This document shows, piece after piece, positions 1 through 5,928 of a stretch of 6,076 nucleotides of DNA; the first letter of the stretch is position 1; each line of letters opens with the position of its first letter. The notes under the pieces were generated by a model. It was not told the origin of the DNA. It ran no database searches and worked only from the letters and a program-made list of their open reading frames with translations. Origin of the DNA: Brevundimonas sp. Lineage in GTDB: Bacteria; Pseudomonadota; Alphaproteobacteria; Caulobacterales; Caulobacteraceae. The stretch spans positions 1 to 6,076 of the forward strand of contig NZ_JAVHLH010000176.1 in NCBI RefSeq assembly GCF_031082345.1, given 5' to 3'. The position numbers and the translations under genes were made by a program.

Positions 1-209
1 GCCGCCGGCTCGCCTTCGCCCGGCTGATCGCCGCGCCCCGGCCGGTCTGGCTGCTGGACGAGCCGTTCGCGCCGCTGGACGCCCGCTGGCGCGCCGCGCT
101 CGGCCTGCTGATGCAGGCGCACATCGACAAGGGCGGGGCCATCCTCGCCGCCGTCCACGACCCCCTGCCGGTGGCCGCGCGGGCGGTCGATATCGGAGCC
201 GGGCGGTGA
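1..209 (+). CDS. ccmA: CcmA, haem exporter ATP-binding subunit (3' end only)
   Basis: This is the C-terminal part of an ABC-transporter ATPase; the reading frame starts at base 3 and the 5' end lies outside the window. The visible 68 residues begin with RRLAFARL, which follows the ABC signature in this family. They continue with a Walker B motif (VWLLDEP), a D-loop (APLDARW) and the switch histidine (AAVHDP), so the catalytic half is intact. CcmA hydrolyses ATP in the cytoplasm to drive release of haem-loaded CcmE from the CcmCD complex. The assignment to CcmA rather than another ABC ATPase rests on the short tail after the H-switch and on the overlap with ccmB: the TGA stop (207-209) overlaps the ccmB GTG start (206-208), indicating translational coupling. 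Confidence 0.93.
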   Translation, partial: RRLAFARLIAAPRPVWLLDEPFAPLDARWRAALGLLMQAHIDKGGAILAAVHDPLPVAARAVDIGAGR

Positions 210-871
210 GGGCCCTGGCCATCCTGTTCCGGCGCGAGCTGGCCCTGGCCTGGTCCGGCGGCGGCGGGCCGCTGCTGGCCTGCGGCTTCTTTCTTTGTTT
301 GACCGCCTTGGTGCCGCTGGCGGCGGGCGGCGACCCGGCCGGTCTGAAGGCCATCGCCGGCGGGATCGCCTGGCTGGCCCTGGCCCTGTCGTCGATCCTG
401 TCGCTGGAGCGGCTGTTCGAGCGCGACCTTGAGGACGGGGCCCTGGACCTGATCGCCCTCGGCCCGGTTCCGCTGGAGCTGACCGTGCTGGCCAAGGCCG
501 CGGCCCAGTGGCTGGCGGTCGGCGTCCCCCTGGCCTTCACCGCGCCCGTCGCCGCCATCACCCTCGGCCTGGCCCCGGAACAGGCCCCGCTGGTCGCGCT
601 GTCGGCCCTGATCGGCGCCCTCGGCTTCGCCCTGACCGGCGCGCTCGGCGCGGCCCTGGCGCTGGGCTCGAAGCGGGGCGGCCTGCTGATCGCGGTCGTC
701 GTCCTGCCGCTGTTCATCCCGCCGGTGGTGTTCGGCGCGGGCGCGCTGGAGCGGACGGTGAGCGGCCTGTCGCCGGCGCCCGCCCTGGCCTTCCTTCTGG
801 CCTATGTGCTGTTCGCCGCCGTGGTCACGCCGTTCGCGGGCGCGGCGGCGATCCGCAACGCGCAGGGCTAG
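206..871 (+). CDS. ccmB: CcmB, haem exporter membrane subunit
   Basis: This 221-residue integral membrane protein is close to the usual CcmB length of about 220. By eye there are six hydrophobic segments, near residues 23-40, 47-65, 97-120, 128-152, 158-178 and 192-215. Two family features are visible: the acidic cytoplasmic stretch [17 protein letters not shown] after the second segment, and the [14 protein letters not shown] stretch in the fifth. CcmB pairs with the CcmA ATPase and docks with CcmC and CcmD. The GTG start is chosen because GGAG lies at 195-198, seven bases upstream, and because the start overlaps the ccmA stop. The next gene downstream is convergent, so ccmB appears to be the last gene of a ccmAB transcript here, unlike the common ccmABCD order. 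The family call is secure. Confidence 0.95.
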   Translation: MRALAILFRRELALAWSGGGGPLLACGFFLCLTALVPLAAGGDPAGLKAIAGGIAWLALALSSILSLERLFERDLEDGALDLIALGPVPLELTVLAKAAAQWLAVGVPLAFTAPVAAITLGLAPEQAPLVALSALIGALGFALTGALGAALALGSKRGGLLIAVVVLPLFIPPVVFGAGALERTVSGLSPAPALAFLLAYVLFAAVVTPFAGAAAIRNAQG

Positions 872-898
872 CGTCCACCCGGCGAAAGCGGGACTAGC
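867..898. terminator. Possible bidirectional terminator hairpin between convergent genes
   Basis: Only 22 bp separate the ccmB stop (869-871) from the S41-like stop (894-896 on the minus strand). The gap holds CCCG (878-881), one bulged G, then C-GAAA-GCGGG, giving a short hairpin with a GAAA tetraloop. It sits inside a wider inverted pair, GCTAG (867-871) and CTAGC (894-898), which contains the two stop codons. No T-run follows on either strand, so a classical intrinsic terminator is not shown. The convergent position is the main support. Confidence 0.35.
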
Positions 899-2396
899 GG
901 CTGGTCGCGGCGGGGTCCAGCTGCGCCACCCAGGCCTCGAGGCCGGCCGTGTCGGACATGTCGCCCGTCCAGACGTGGGCCGGAACCACCGTCTCGTTGT
1001 TGCCCCGCGCCCGGCCGCGATAGACCTTCATCGGCAGATGGGTCTGGGCCCGGCCGCTCGGCAGGGCCTGGCGGCGGACCTCCATATAGACCGTGTCGGC
1101 CGAGGTCTCCTGGCCGATAACCGTCGCCCCGGCGGCCGTCAGCACGTCCACCGCGTCGAGACAGGCCGAGGCGCAGCCGTAGTCGGTCAATACCCAGGTT
1201 CGCGCCCGCATGGCGGTCGTCGGCGGCCCGGCCTGCGCCGCCGCCGCCTCGTCGCCGTCGCTGAAGTCGGGCTGGCGCCACAGGGCGTCGCCGCGCTCCA
1301 CGGCCGCGCCCAGGCCGGTCACCATCCGGTCGAAATAGTCGGCGAGGTCGGGGTTGTCGGCGAACATCCGCTGGTATTCGACCACCGCCGCGAGGTTGGC
1401 GGGCGATGCGCGCCAGTCGACTCCCTCCGACCCCTTCACGCGGTCGTCGATCCACGCCGCGCCCCACAGGGCCTTGGCGATCTCCGTGCTCCAGGTGGAG
1501 GAGCCGCCGTTGTTGCCACGCAGGTCGAAGACCACGACGTCGGCGGCGCGGATGGCGTCGGCGGACGCCACGACCTGTTCGTGCAGGGCGGTGAGCTGGA
1601 TCCCTTGCTCGCTGGAGGCGTCCGGGTCGAACGATCCCATTTCGATCCAGTAGCCGCCGTCGATGGCGCGCAGGCCGACGCCGGTGACGTGGCGTCGGGG
1701 ACTGGCCGCGGCGAAGGCCTCGTCGACCTCCTCGTCGGTCAGGGGCGCCCAGGCCAGGCTCCACGTCCGCTGTTGACCGTCGGTCTCGAACACGCAGGTC
1801 TGCGGCAGGGTCACGTAGGGATCGTGATAGTCGACGAACAGCGAGGCGGACACGGCGACGCGCCGCGACCGCAGCGACCACCGTCCCGCCCCCTGGCCCA
1901 GCAGTTCGGCGGCCAGGGCGTCCGCGTCCCGGCCGTCGCACGAGATCAGCCGCGCCCCCGCCGGCGGCCGCTCGCCACCCTGGCTGAACGCGATCTCGAC
2001 CCGGTCTCCGCGCAGGGTCGTCAGGAATCCCGGCCAGCGGCGGCGCCACTCGTGTCCCATCGGAGCGAACTCCGACAGGCCCAGATGGCCGTCATCGAAC
2101 GAGGCCGAATAGGCCTGCAGGGCGAAATGCCAGTCCTCGTAGGTTTGCGCCGTTTCGGCCCGGGTCAGGGCGGTCCGCAGCCCGCCGTCCAGCAGGGCGC
2201 GGAAGCCGGGGTTCTCCGGATCGACCGGCCCCGGATGGGAGTCGGCGATGAGGTCGTGGAACGCCCGGGCGTCCTCGCGCAGCGCCTGGCCCCAGTCCGC
2301 CGGTGCGGCGACGGGCGGCGGCGTTTCCTGCGCGAGGGCGGGGCCGGCTCCGGCAAGGGCGGCGACAAGGGCGAGGGCGGCGGCGGTCGTGTTCAA
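894..2396 (-). CDS. Exported S41-family peptidase-like protein, copy 1
   Basis: This predicted periplasmic protein of 500 residues begins with a signal peptide (cleavage probably after ALA, residue 22). An IRBP/tricorn-like N-terminal region follows, with DSHPGPVD near 52-59 and FDDGHL at 100-105. Next is a PDZ-like stretch around GARLISCDGR (147-156), then the S41 core with VVFDLRGNNGGSS (288-300) and TDYGCASACLDAVD (404-417). By comparison with S41 families, Ser410 is the likely nucleophile. No lysine sits about 25 residues later, as it does in CtpA-type Ser/Lys enzymes; a conserved NET motif has Glu468. The TTG start is inferred: GGAG at 2404-2407 (minus) lies seven bases upstream, and the resulting length matches the 501-aa paralogue at 2738-4243. 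The n-region then lacks a basic residue, so an upstream in-frame start such as CTG at 2445-2447 is possible. Substrate and activity are unknown. Confidence 0.85.
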   Translation of the reverse strand: MNTTAAALALVAALAGAGPALAQETPPPVAAPADWGQALREDARAFHDLIADSHPGPVDPENPGFRALLDGGLRTALTRAETAQTYEDWHFALQAYSASFDDGHLGLSEFAPMGHEWRRRWPGFLTTLRGDRVEIAFSQGGERPPAGARLISCDGRDADALAAELLGQGAGRWSLRSRRVAVSASLFVDYHDPYVTLPQTCVFETDGQQRTWSLAWAPLTDEEVDEAFAAASPRRHVTGVGLRAIDGGYWIEMGSFDPDASSEQGIQLTALHEQVVASADAIRAADVVVFDLRGNNGGSSTWSTEIAKALWGAAWIDDRVKGSEGVDWRASPANLAAVVEYQRMFADNPDLADYFDRMVTGLGAAVERGDALWRQPDFSDGDEAAAAQAGPPTTAMRARTWVLTDYGCASACLDAVDVLTAAGATVIGQETSADTVYMEVRRQALPSGRAQTHLPMKVYRGRARGNNETVVPAHVWTGDMSDTAGLEAWVAQLDPAATSR

Positions 2397-2449
2397 GGGC
2401 GGACTCCGGCTGCGGGGACGTCGCCTTGTGAAACAACGTTCGCGCAGGA

Positions 2450-2472
2450 GCCACTTAAGAGTTGGTAATTCG
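2450..2472 (-). promoter_or_regulatory. 23-bp element upstream of S41 copy 1
   Basis: On the plus strand this reads GCCACTTAAG, two variable bases, TTGGTAAT, one variable base, CG. It matches 4302-4324 at 20 of 23 positions. Its near edge is 53 bp from the TTG start of copy 1. The flanking bases on both sides do not align with those of the other copy, so the conservation looks functional rather than residual from duplication. It contains the palindrome CTTAAG. It does not match the alphaproteobacterial sigma-70 consensus or the CtrA TTAA-N7-TTAA motif; it could be an operator or an alternative-sigma promoter. Confidence 0.5.
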
Positions 2473-2474
2473 CC

Positions 2475-2492
2475 CCCGGCCGACCCGCCGGG
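2475..2492 (-). terminator. GC hairpin after the PhnA-like gene (possible terminator)
   Basis: CCCGGC (2475-2480) and GCCGGG (2487-2492) form a perfect 6-bp stem with a 6-base loop, 11 bases past the PhnA-like stop codon. There is no T-run after it on the minus strand, so it may pause transcription rather than end it. It directly adjoins the 23-bp element at 2450-2472. The rest of the 107-bp gap (2397-2503) holds that element and the Shine-Dalgarno sequence of copy 1. Confidence 0.25.
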
Positions 2493-2503
2493 CGGAGACC
2501 CGA

Positions 2504-2728
2504 TCAGGCCTTCTTGACGAACTCGGTCCGGAGCACGAGGCCGCGCACCTTCTCGACATTGGCCTCGATCTCGTCGGGGTCGCCGGTCAGGCGGATGTTC
2601 TTGACCAGGGTCCCGCGCTTCAGCGTCACCCCTCCCGAACCCTTGACCTTGAGGTCCTTGATCAGGGTCACGCTGTCGCCGTCGGCGAGGACGTTGCCGT
2701 TGCTGTCTTTGGTCGGATCGTCGGTCAT
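2504..2728 (-). CDS. PhnA/YjdM C-terminal-domain protein, short form
   Basis: This 74-residue cytoplasmic protein closely resembles the C-terminal domain of E. coli YjdM (formerly PhnA). It has the run DSNGNVLADGDSVTLIKDLK, then VKGSGG, TLVKNIRL and the ending EFVKKA. YjdM is about 111 residues and starts with a CXXC zinc ribbon, which is absent here. It cannot be recovered upstream in this frame, because the preceding in-frame codon block ends at the stop of the 2738-4243 gene. Short forms of this kind are, to my knowledge, common in alphaproteobacteria. The name alkylphosphonate utilisation protein is historical, and a role in phosphonate metabolism is not supported by the neighbours. The ATG follows the upstream stop by nine bases with only a weak AGGCGGG ribosome site, so it is probably co-transcribed with that gene. 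Confidence 0.88.
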   Translation of the reverse strand: MTDDPTKDSNGNVLADGDSVTLIKDLKVKGSGGVTLKRGTLVKNIRLTGDPDEIEANVEKVRGLVLRTEFVKKA

Positions 2729-2737
2729 GGAACCCGC

Positions 2738-4243
2738 CTACCGCCTCGCCGCGGCGGCGTCGAGTCCGGCGAGCCAGGCCTCGATCCCGGCCGTGTCGGC
2801 CAGGGCGCCGCGCCATTCGTGGACAGGGACGTGGGTCTCGTTGTCGCCGCGCGGACGGCCGCGATAGACCTTCATCGGAATCCGCGCGACGACGCGGCCG
2901 CCGGGCAGGGGCTCCTCGCGGATCTCCATATAGGCGGTGTCTCCCGAGGTCTCCTGGCCGACATGGGTCGCCCCCAGGGCCTTGAGCAGATCGACGGCGT
3001 CGAGGCAGGCCGAGGCGCAGCCGGAATCGGTCAGGACCCAGGTCCGCGCCTTCATCGGCGAGGGCCCGGCGGGCGGCGCGGCGGTCGCCTCTTCCTCGTC
3101 CGGCTGACGCCACAGCGGCCGGCCCTCCTCGCGGGCGGCCCGCAGGCCGTCGGCGATCGCGGTCAGCCAGGCCAGAACCTCGGGGTTCGACCCCATCAGA
3201 ACCTTGTATTCCTCGATGGTGGCGAGGTTCTTCTCCGACGTCCGCCAGTCCACGGCCTCGGCCTCCGGAGAGCGGGCCTTGACCTCGGCCTCGCTCCACA
3301 GGGTCGCCGCCAGGGCGTTGATCCAGGCCGACGAGCCGCCGCCGTTGCCACGCAGGTCGAAGACTACGGCCGGGGCCTCGCGAATCTCGTCCGCCCGGGC
3401 CTCGACCGCCGACTGCAGGGCGGTCAGGGCCATGCCGTCGGCGCTGGCCGGATCGCCGTTGAAGCCGCCGAGGCCGATCCACTGGCCGCCGCTCCACGCG
3501 CGCAGCTCGATCGGGGCGGTGAAGCGGGGGCTGCGCGCGGCGGCGAAGCCCTCGTCACGGACGGCGTCCGGCAATTCGCGCCACGTCAGTTGATAGGGGC
3601 GCGTCTCCGCGCCGACGCGGAACTCGCACTGTTCGGCGCGGCGGACCCAGGGATTGTGCTGGTCCACGAACAGGGTGGAGGCGAAGATCGCGCGGCGCGA
3701 CGGCAGCGACCAGCGCCCGGCCCCGCGGCCGATCATCTCCGCGGCCAGATCTCCGGCCGACCGACCGTCGCAGCCGATCAGGACCGCGCCCTCCGGCGGA
3801 GCGGCCGGGTCGCGGCTGAACACCACCTCATGGCGCTCGCCGTCCGGTCCGGTGCGCAGACCGGTCAGGAAACCGGGCCAGTGCGCGGTCCAGACATGCC
3901 CCATGCCGGCCCAGCCCGACAGGCTCAGATGGCCGTCGTTGAACGAGGCGGCGTATTCCTGCAGGGCGAAATACCAGTCCTCATAGCTGTCCGCCGTCCG
4001 CGCCCGCTCCAGCGCCTCGGCCAGGCCGGCCTCCAGATGGGGGTTGAACCCGGGATTCTCGACGTCGACCGGCCCGGGATGGCTGTCGACGATGGCGTCG
4101 TGGAAGGCCTGGGCGTCCTGCGCCAGGGCGGTTCCCCAGTTCTCGGGCGCGGGCGTGGGCGCGGCGTCCTGGGCCAGGGCGGGCGCGGAGAAGGCGGCGA
4201 GCGCCAGAACGACGGCGGACGCGGCGGCGAGGGGTCGGGACAT
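2738..4243 (-). CDS. Exported S41-family peptidase-like protein, copy 2
   Basis: This predicted periplasmic protein has 501 residues, with a signal peptide ending PALA-QD (cleavage after residue 24) and a basic n-region (MSRP). It aligns with the 894-2396 product along its whole length, most strongly from about residue 398 onward. Landmarks in order are DSHPGPVD (53-60), FNDGHL (101-106), a PDZ-like GAVLIGCDGR (152-161), VVFDLRGNGGGSS (293-305), and TDSGCASACLDAVD (405-418) with predicted nucleophile Ser411. VGQETSGDT and GDNET with Glu469 follow. Four cysteines (158, 206, 409, 413) match the four in the paralogue. S41 members cleave polypeptides or bind ligands (IRBP); which applies here is unknown. 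The ATG lacks a clear Shine-Dalgarno sequence. The gene probably leads a transcript with the PhnA-like gene. Confidence 0.9.
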   Translation of the reverse strand: MSRPLAAASAVVLALAAFSAPALAQDAAPTPAPENWGTALAQDAQAFHDAIVDSHPGPVDVENPGFNPHLEAGLAEALERARTADSYEDWYFALQEYAASFNDGHLSLSGWAGMGHVWTAHWPGFLTGLRTGPDGERHEVVFSRDPAAPPEGAVLIGCDGRSAGDLAAEMIGRGAGRWSLPSRRAIFASTLFVDQHNPWVRRAEQCEFRVGAETRPYQLTWRELPDAVRDEGFAAARSPRFTAPIELRAWSGGQWIGLGGFNGDPASADGMALTALQSAVEARADEIREAPAVVFDLRGNGGGSSAWINALAATLWSEAEVKARSPEAEAVDWRTSEKNLATIEEYKVLMGSNPEVLAWLTAIADGLRAAREEGRPLWRQPDEEEATAAPPAGPSPMKARTWVLTDSGCASACLDAVDLLKALGATHVGQETSGDTAYMEIREEPLPGGRVVARIPMKVYRGRPRGDNETHVPVHEWRGALADTAGIEAWLAGLDAAAARR

Positions 4244-4301
4244 CGGGATGACCGGGTTTGAATGGACGGTGGTCCGCCTCTACGGCCACGCTCGCCTGCG
4301 C

Positions 4302-4324
4302 GCCACTTAAGGCTTGGTAATGCG
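4302..4324 (-). promoter_or_regulatory. 23-bp element upstream of S41 copy 2
   Basis: This is the second copy of the element at 2450-2472, in the same orientation relative to its gene and 58 bp from the ATG at 4243. The differing positions are 11, 12 and 21 of the element. It lies in the divergent gap shared with ccmC (4244-4380), so a factor bound here could influence both directions. Its presence upstream of the other S41 gene, where no divergent gene exists, argues that the S41 genes are the main target. Confidence 0.5.
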
Positions 4325-4329
4325 GCCCG

Positions 4330-4362
4330 CGACCGCGCGCCCGCTTGCCGCGCGCGCGGTCG
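4330..4362. repeat. 11-bp perfect inverted repeat in the ccmC upstream region
   Basis: CGACCGCGCGC (4330-4340) pairs perfectly with GCGCGCGGTCG (4352-4362) across an 11-base loop. The dyad ends 18 bp before the ccmC ATG and starts 5 bp from the 23-bp element. If transcribed into the ccmC leader it would form a very stable hairpin close to the start codon. As DNA it could be an operator. No T-run follows on either strand, and no gene upstream would need terminating. Chance self-complementarity is more likely in such GC-rich sequence, but an 11-bp perfect stem is still long. Confidence 0.5.
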
Positions 4363-4380
4363 GCGCGTAATCGGCGCGGC

Positions 4381-5103
4381 ATGTTCGGCCTCGCCAATCC
4401 CGACCGCTTCCTGCGCTTCACCCGACCGCTGATGCCGGTGGTCTGGGGGCTGGCCGTCGTCCTGCTGGCCGTGGCGACCTGGCTGGCCTTCGCCGCGCCG
4501 GAGGACTTCCGCCAGGGCGACACGGTGCGGATCATGTTCGTCCATGTGCCCGCCGCCTCGGTCGGCCTGGCCGCCTACGCCGCACTCGGCGTGTCGAGCT
4601 TCTTCGCCCTGGTGTTCCGCCATCCGCTGGCCGACGCCGCCGCCCGCGCCGCGGCCCTGCCCGGGGCGGCCTTCACCGCCCTGTCCCTGGTCAGCGGCAG
4701 CCTGTGGGGCAAGCCGATGTGGGGGGCCTGGTGGGCCTGGGGCGACGCCCGGCTGATGTCGGTGCTGATCCTGTTCCTGTTCTACCTCGGCTACATGGCC
4801 CTGCGCGCCTCGATCGACGACGAGGCCAAGGCCGCCCGGGCCGCCGCCGTGCTGGGTCTGGTCGGCCTGATCAACCTGCCGATCGTCAAATTCTCGGTCG
4901 ACTGGTGGAACACCCTGCACCAGCCGGCCTCGCTGATGAGGGCCGACGGCCCGGCCATGCCGCCGGTCTATCTGACCCCCCTGCTGACCATGATGGCGGC
5001 CTGGGGCGTCCTGTTCCTGGCGCTCTGGCTGACCGCCATCCGCACCGAGGTCGTACGGCGGCGGGTTCTGTCGGTCCGCGCCCGCCGCGCCCTGGAGGCC
5101 TGA
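4381..5103 (+). CDS. ccmC: CcmC, haem-handling membrane protein
   Basis: This 240-residue, six-span inner-membrane protein presents haem to CcmE on the periplasmic side. Diagnostic features are HVPAA with His55, the tryptophan-rich segment WGKPMWGAWWAWGDARL (109-125), and DWWNTLHQ with His180. The two histidines correspond to the axial haem ligands of E. coli CcmC (His60 and His184). The segment normally reads WxWDARLTS; here it reads WAWGDARLMS, with one extra glycine and a Met for Thr. The ATG at 4381 is chosen because MFGLANPDRF resembles family N-termini; an in-frame TTG at 4345 lies in the loop of the upstream hairpin and would add 12 unlikely residues. No strong ribosome site is visible. 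It heads the ccmCDG run. Confidence 0.96.
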   Translation: MFGLANPDRFLRFTRPLMPVVWGLAVVLLAVATWLAFAAPEDFRQGDTVRIMFVHVPAASVGLAAYAALGVSSFFALVFRHPLADAAARAAALPGAAFTALSLVSGSLWGKPMWGAWWAWGDARLMSVLILFLFYLGYMALRASIDDEAKAARAAAVLGLVGLINLPIVKFSVDWWNTLHQPASLMRADGPAMPPVYLTPLLTMMAAWGVLFLALWLTAIRTEVVRRRVLSVRARRALEA

Positions 5104-5107
5104 CCGC

Positions 5108-5275
5108 ATGCCCGATCTCGACATGAGCCCCTACGGCGCCTTCGTCTGGCCCGCCTGGGCGATCAGCGCCGTCGTGCTCGGCGCCCTCGCCGCCCGCGCC
5201 CTGCTCGCCGCTCGCCGCTGGTCGGCCGAGCTGAAGCGGCTCGAAGCCGATCAACCGGCGGAGGACCGTCGATGA
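5108..5275 (+). CDS. ccmD: CcmD, small haem exporter adaptor
   Basis: This small gene encodes 55 residues. The product starts MPDLDMSPYGAFVWPAW, continues with one hydrophobic span (about residues 12-34), and ends with a basic then charged tail (ARRWSAELKRLEAD). The Y-x-x-FVWPA-W entry to the span and the L-x-x-LE tail are typical of CcmD. The protein anchors in the inner membrane and is needed for release of haem-loaded CcmE from CcmC. A good GGAGG site lies at 5094-5098, nine bases before the ATG and inside the ccmC coding region. The gene starts 4 bp after the ccmC stop, and its TGA overlaps the next ATG, so the three genes are translationally coupled. Confidence 0.9.
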   Translation: MPDLDMSPYGAFVWPAWAISAVVLGALAARALLAARRWSAELKRLEADQPAEDRR

Positions 5276-5865
5276 ACCGCTGGTTCGCCGTCATACCCCT
5301 GCTCGCGCTCGTCGCCCTGGTGGCCTTCGCCGCCGTCCGGCTGGGCGACTTCACCGGCCGGTCGCTGGCCGAGGGCCGCAGCAGCGAATACCGGCCCGAC
5401 GCCCTGGTCGGCCAGCCGGTGCCGGAGACGGTCCTGCCCATGCTGACCGGCGCGACGGCGGGCCCGGGCATGCTCGACCTGAAGACCGCCGGCGTCGGCA
5501 AGCCGATGCTGATCAATGTCTTCGCCAGCTGGTGCGCGCCCTGCAAGATCGAGCACCCCAATCTGATGGCGCTGAAGGCGCAGGGCGTCGCCGTCGTCGG
5601 CGTGGCCTGGAAGGACGATCCGGCCGACACCCGGGCCTTCCTCGACGAGTTGGGCGATCCCTATTCCATGGTGCTGGTCGACCGGGACGGCCGCGCCGGC
5701 CTCGACCTCGGCATCACCGGCGCCCCCGAGACCTTCGCCGTCGACGCCATGGGCCGGGTCGTGGGCAAGAGCTCGGGGCCGCTGGTCGATCAGGCCGAGA
5801 TCGACCGGCTGGTGGCGGCCATCCAGGCCCCGCCGCGCCCGCTGCCGACCGCCGCGACACGCTGA
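5272..5865 (+). CDS. ccmG: CcmG (DsbE), periplasmic thioredoxin-like reductase
   Basis: This 197-residue protein has one N-terminal membrane anchor (about residues 5-23) and a periplasmic thioredoxin fold. The active site is WCAPC at 87-91, and the cis-proline loop is GITGAPETF with Pro152 (usually GVPET in CcmG). CcmG reduces the apocytochrome or CcmH disulphide so that haem can be attached to CXXCH; it receives electrons from CcdA or DsbD. The length and the anchor rather than a cleaved signal fit the DsbE subfamily. GGAGG at 5260-5264 lies seven bases before the ATG, which overlaps the ccmD stop as ATGA. A proline-rich tail (after residue 186) follows the fold. The 63-bp gap after it shows no convincing terminator. 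Confidence 0.95.
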   Translation: MNRWFAVIPLLALVALVAFAAVRLGDFTGRSLAEGRSSEYRPDALVGQPVPETVLPMLTGATAGPGMLDLKTAGVGKPMLINVFASWCAPCKIEHPNLMALKAQGVAVVGVAWKDDPADTRAFLDELGDPYSMVLVDRDGRAGLDLGITGAPETFAVDAMGRVVGKSSGPLVDQAEIDRLVAAIQAPPRPLPTAATR

Positions 5866-5889
5866 TCCCGCGACGCCGGGCCGGACGCC

Positions 5890-5920
5890 GTTAACCCATT
5901 TCCGACGGATTTCGTTAACC
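5890..5920. promoter_or_regulatory. Paired GTTAACC boxes upstream of the last gene
   Basis: GTTAACCC at 5890-5897 and GTTAACCC at 5914-5921 are exact direct repeats with starts 24 bp apart, in an AT-rich island of an otherwise GC-rich window. TTAACC resembles a half-site of the cell-cycle regulator CtrA in Caulobacterales, but the 20-base gap between TTAA cores does not fit the classical TTAA-N7-TTAA site. The second copy ends 8 bp before the ATG at 5929, so binding there would overlap the transcript start or leader. Confidence 0.4.
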
Positions 5921-5928
5921 CTGTCGGC

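Noticed and set aside
804..2468. Long plus-strand open frame (554 codons) over S41 copy 1
   Set aside because: It is the antisense shadow of a gene with a signal peptide, a paralogue and S41 motifs. The translation is low-complexity Arg/Gly/Val-rich with no recognisable domain.
2397..2503. Sigma-54 or CtrA site within the 23-bp element
   Set aside because: The GG-N10-GC spacing is not met in either copy, and the TTAC-N6-TTAA arrangement differs from the CtrA TTAA-N7-TTAA site.
2397..3497. Upstream extension of the S41 copy 1 frame, giving an 867-residue product
   Set aside because: The extra part overlaps the PhnA-like gene and S41 copy 2 out of frame and is Arg/Gly-rich. The signal peptide near 2396 and the matching paralogue length place the real start there.
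2462..4261. Long plus-strand open frame (599 codons) over the PhnA-like gene and S41 copy 2
   Set aside because: Same reasoning: GC-rich antisense frames stay open because stop codons are rare. No start-site support and no domain.
894..4324. Recent tandem duplication or composite mobile element
   Set aside because: The two S41 genes have diverged clearly at DNA and protein level and their flanks do not align. No transposase, terminal inverted repeats or target-site duplications are visible.
3925..5124. Minus-strand open frame (399 codons) across the ccmC region
   Set aside because: It is antisense to ccmC and to part of S41 copy 2 in another frame. Its translation is Gln/Gly/Arg-rich without any domain.
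5866..5890. Terminator after ccmG
   Set aside because: CCCG and CGGG can pair around a 6-base loop, but the stem is only 4 bp and no T-run follows; too weak to annotate.
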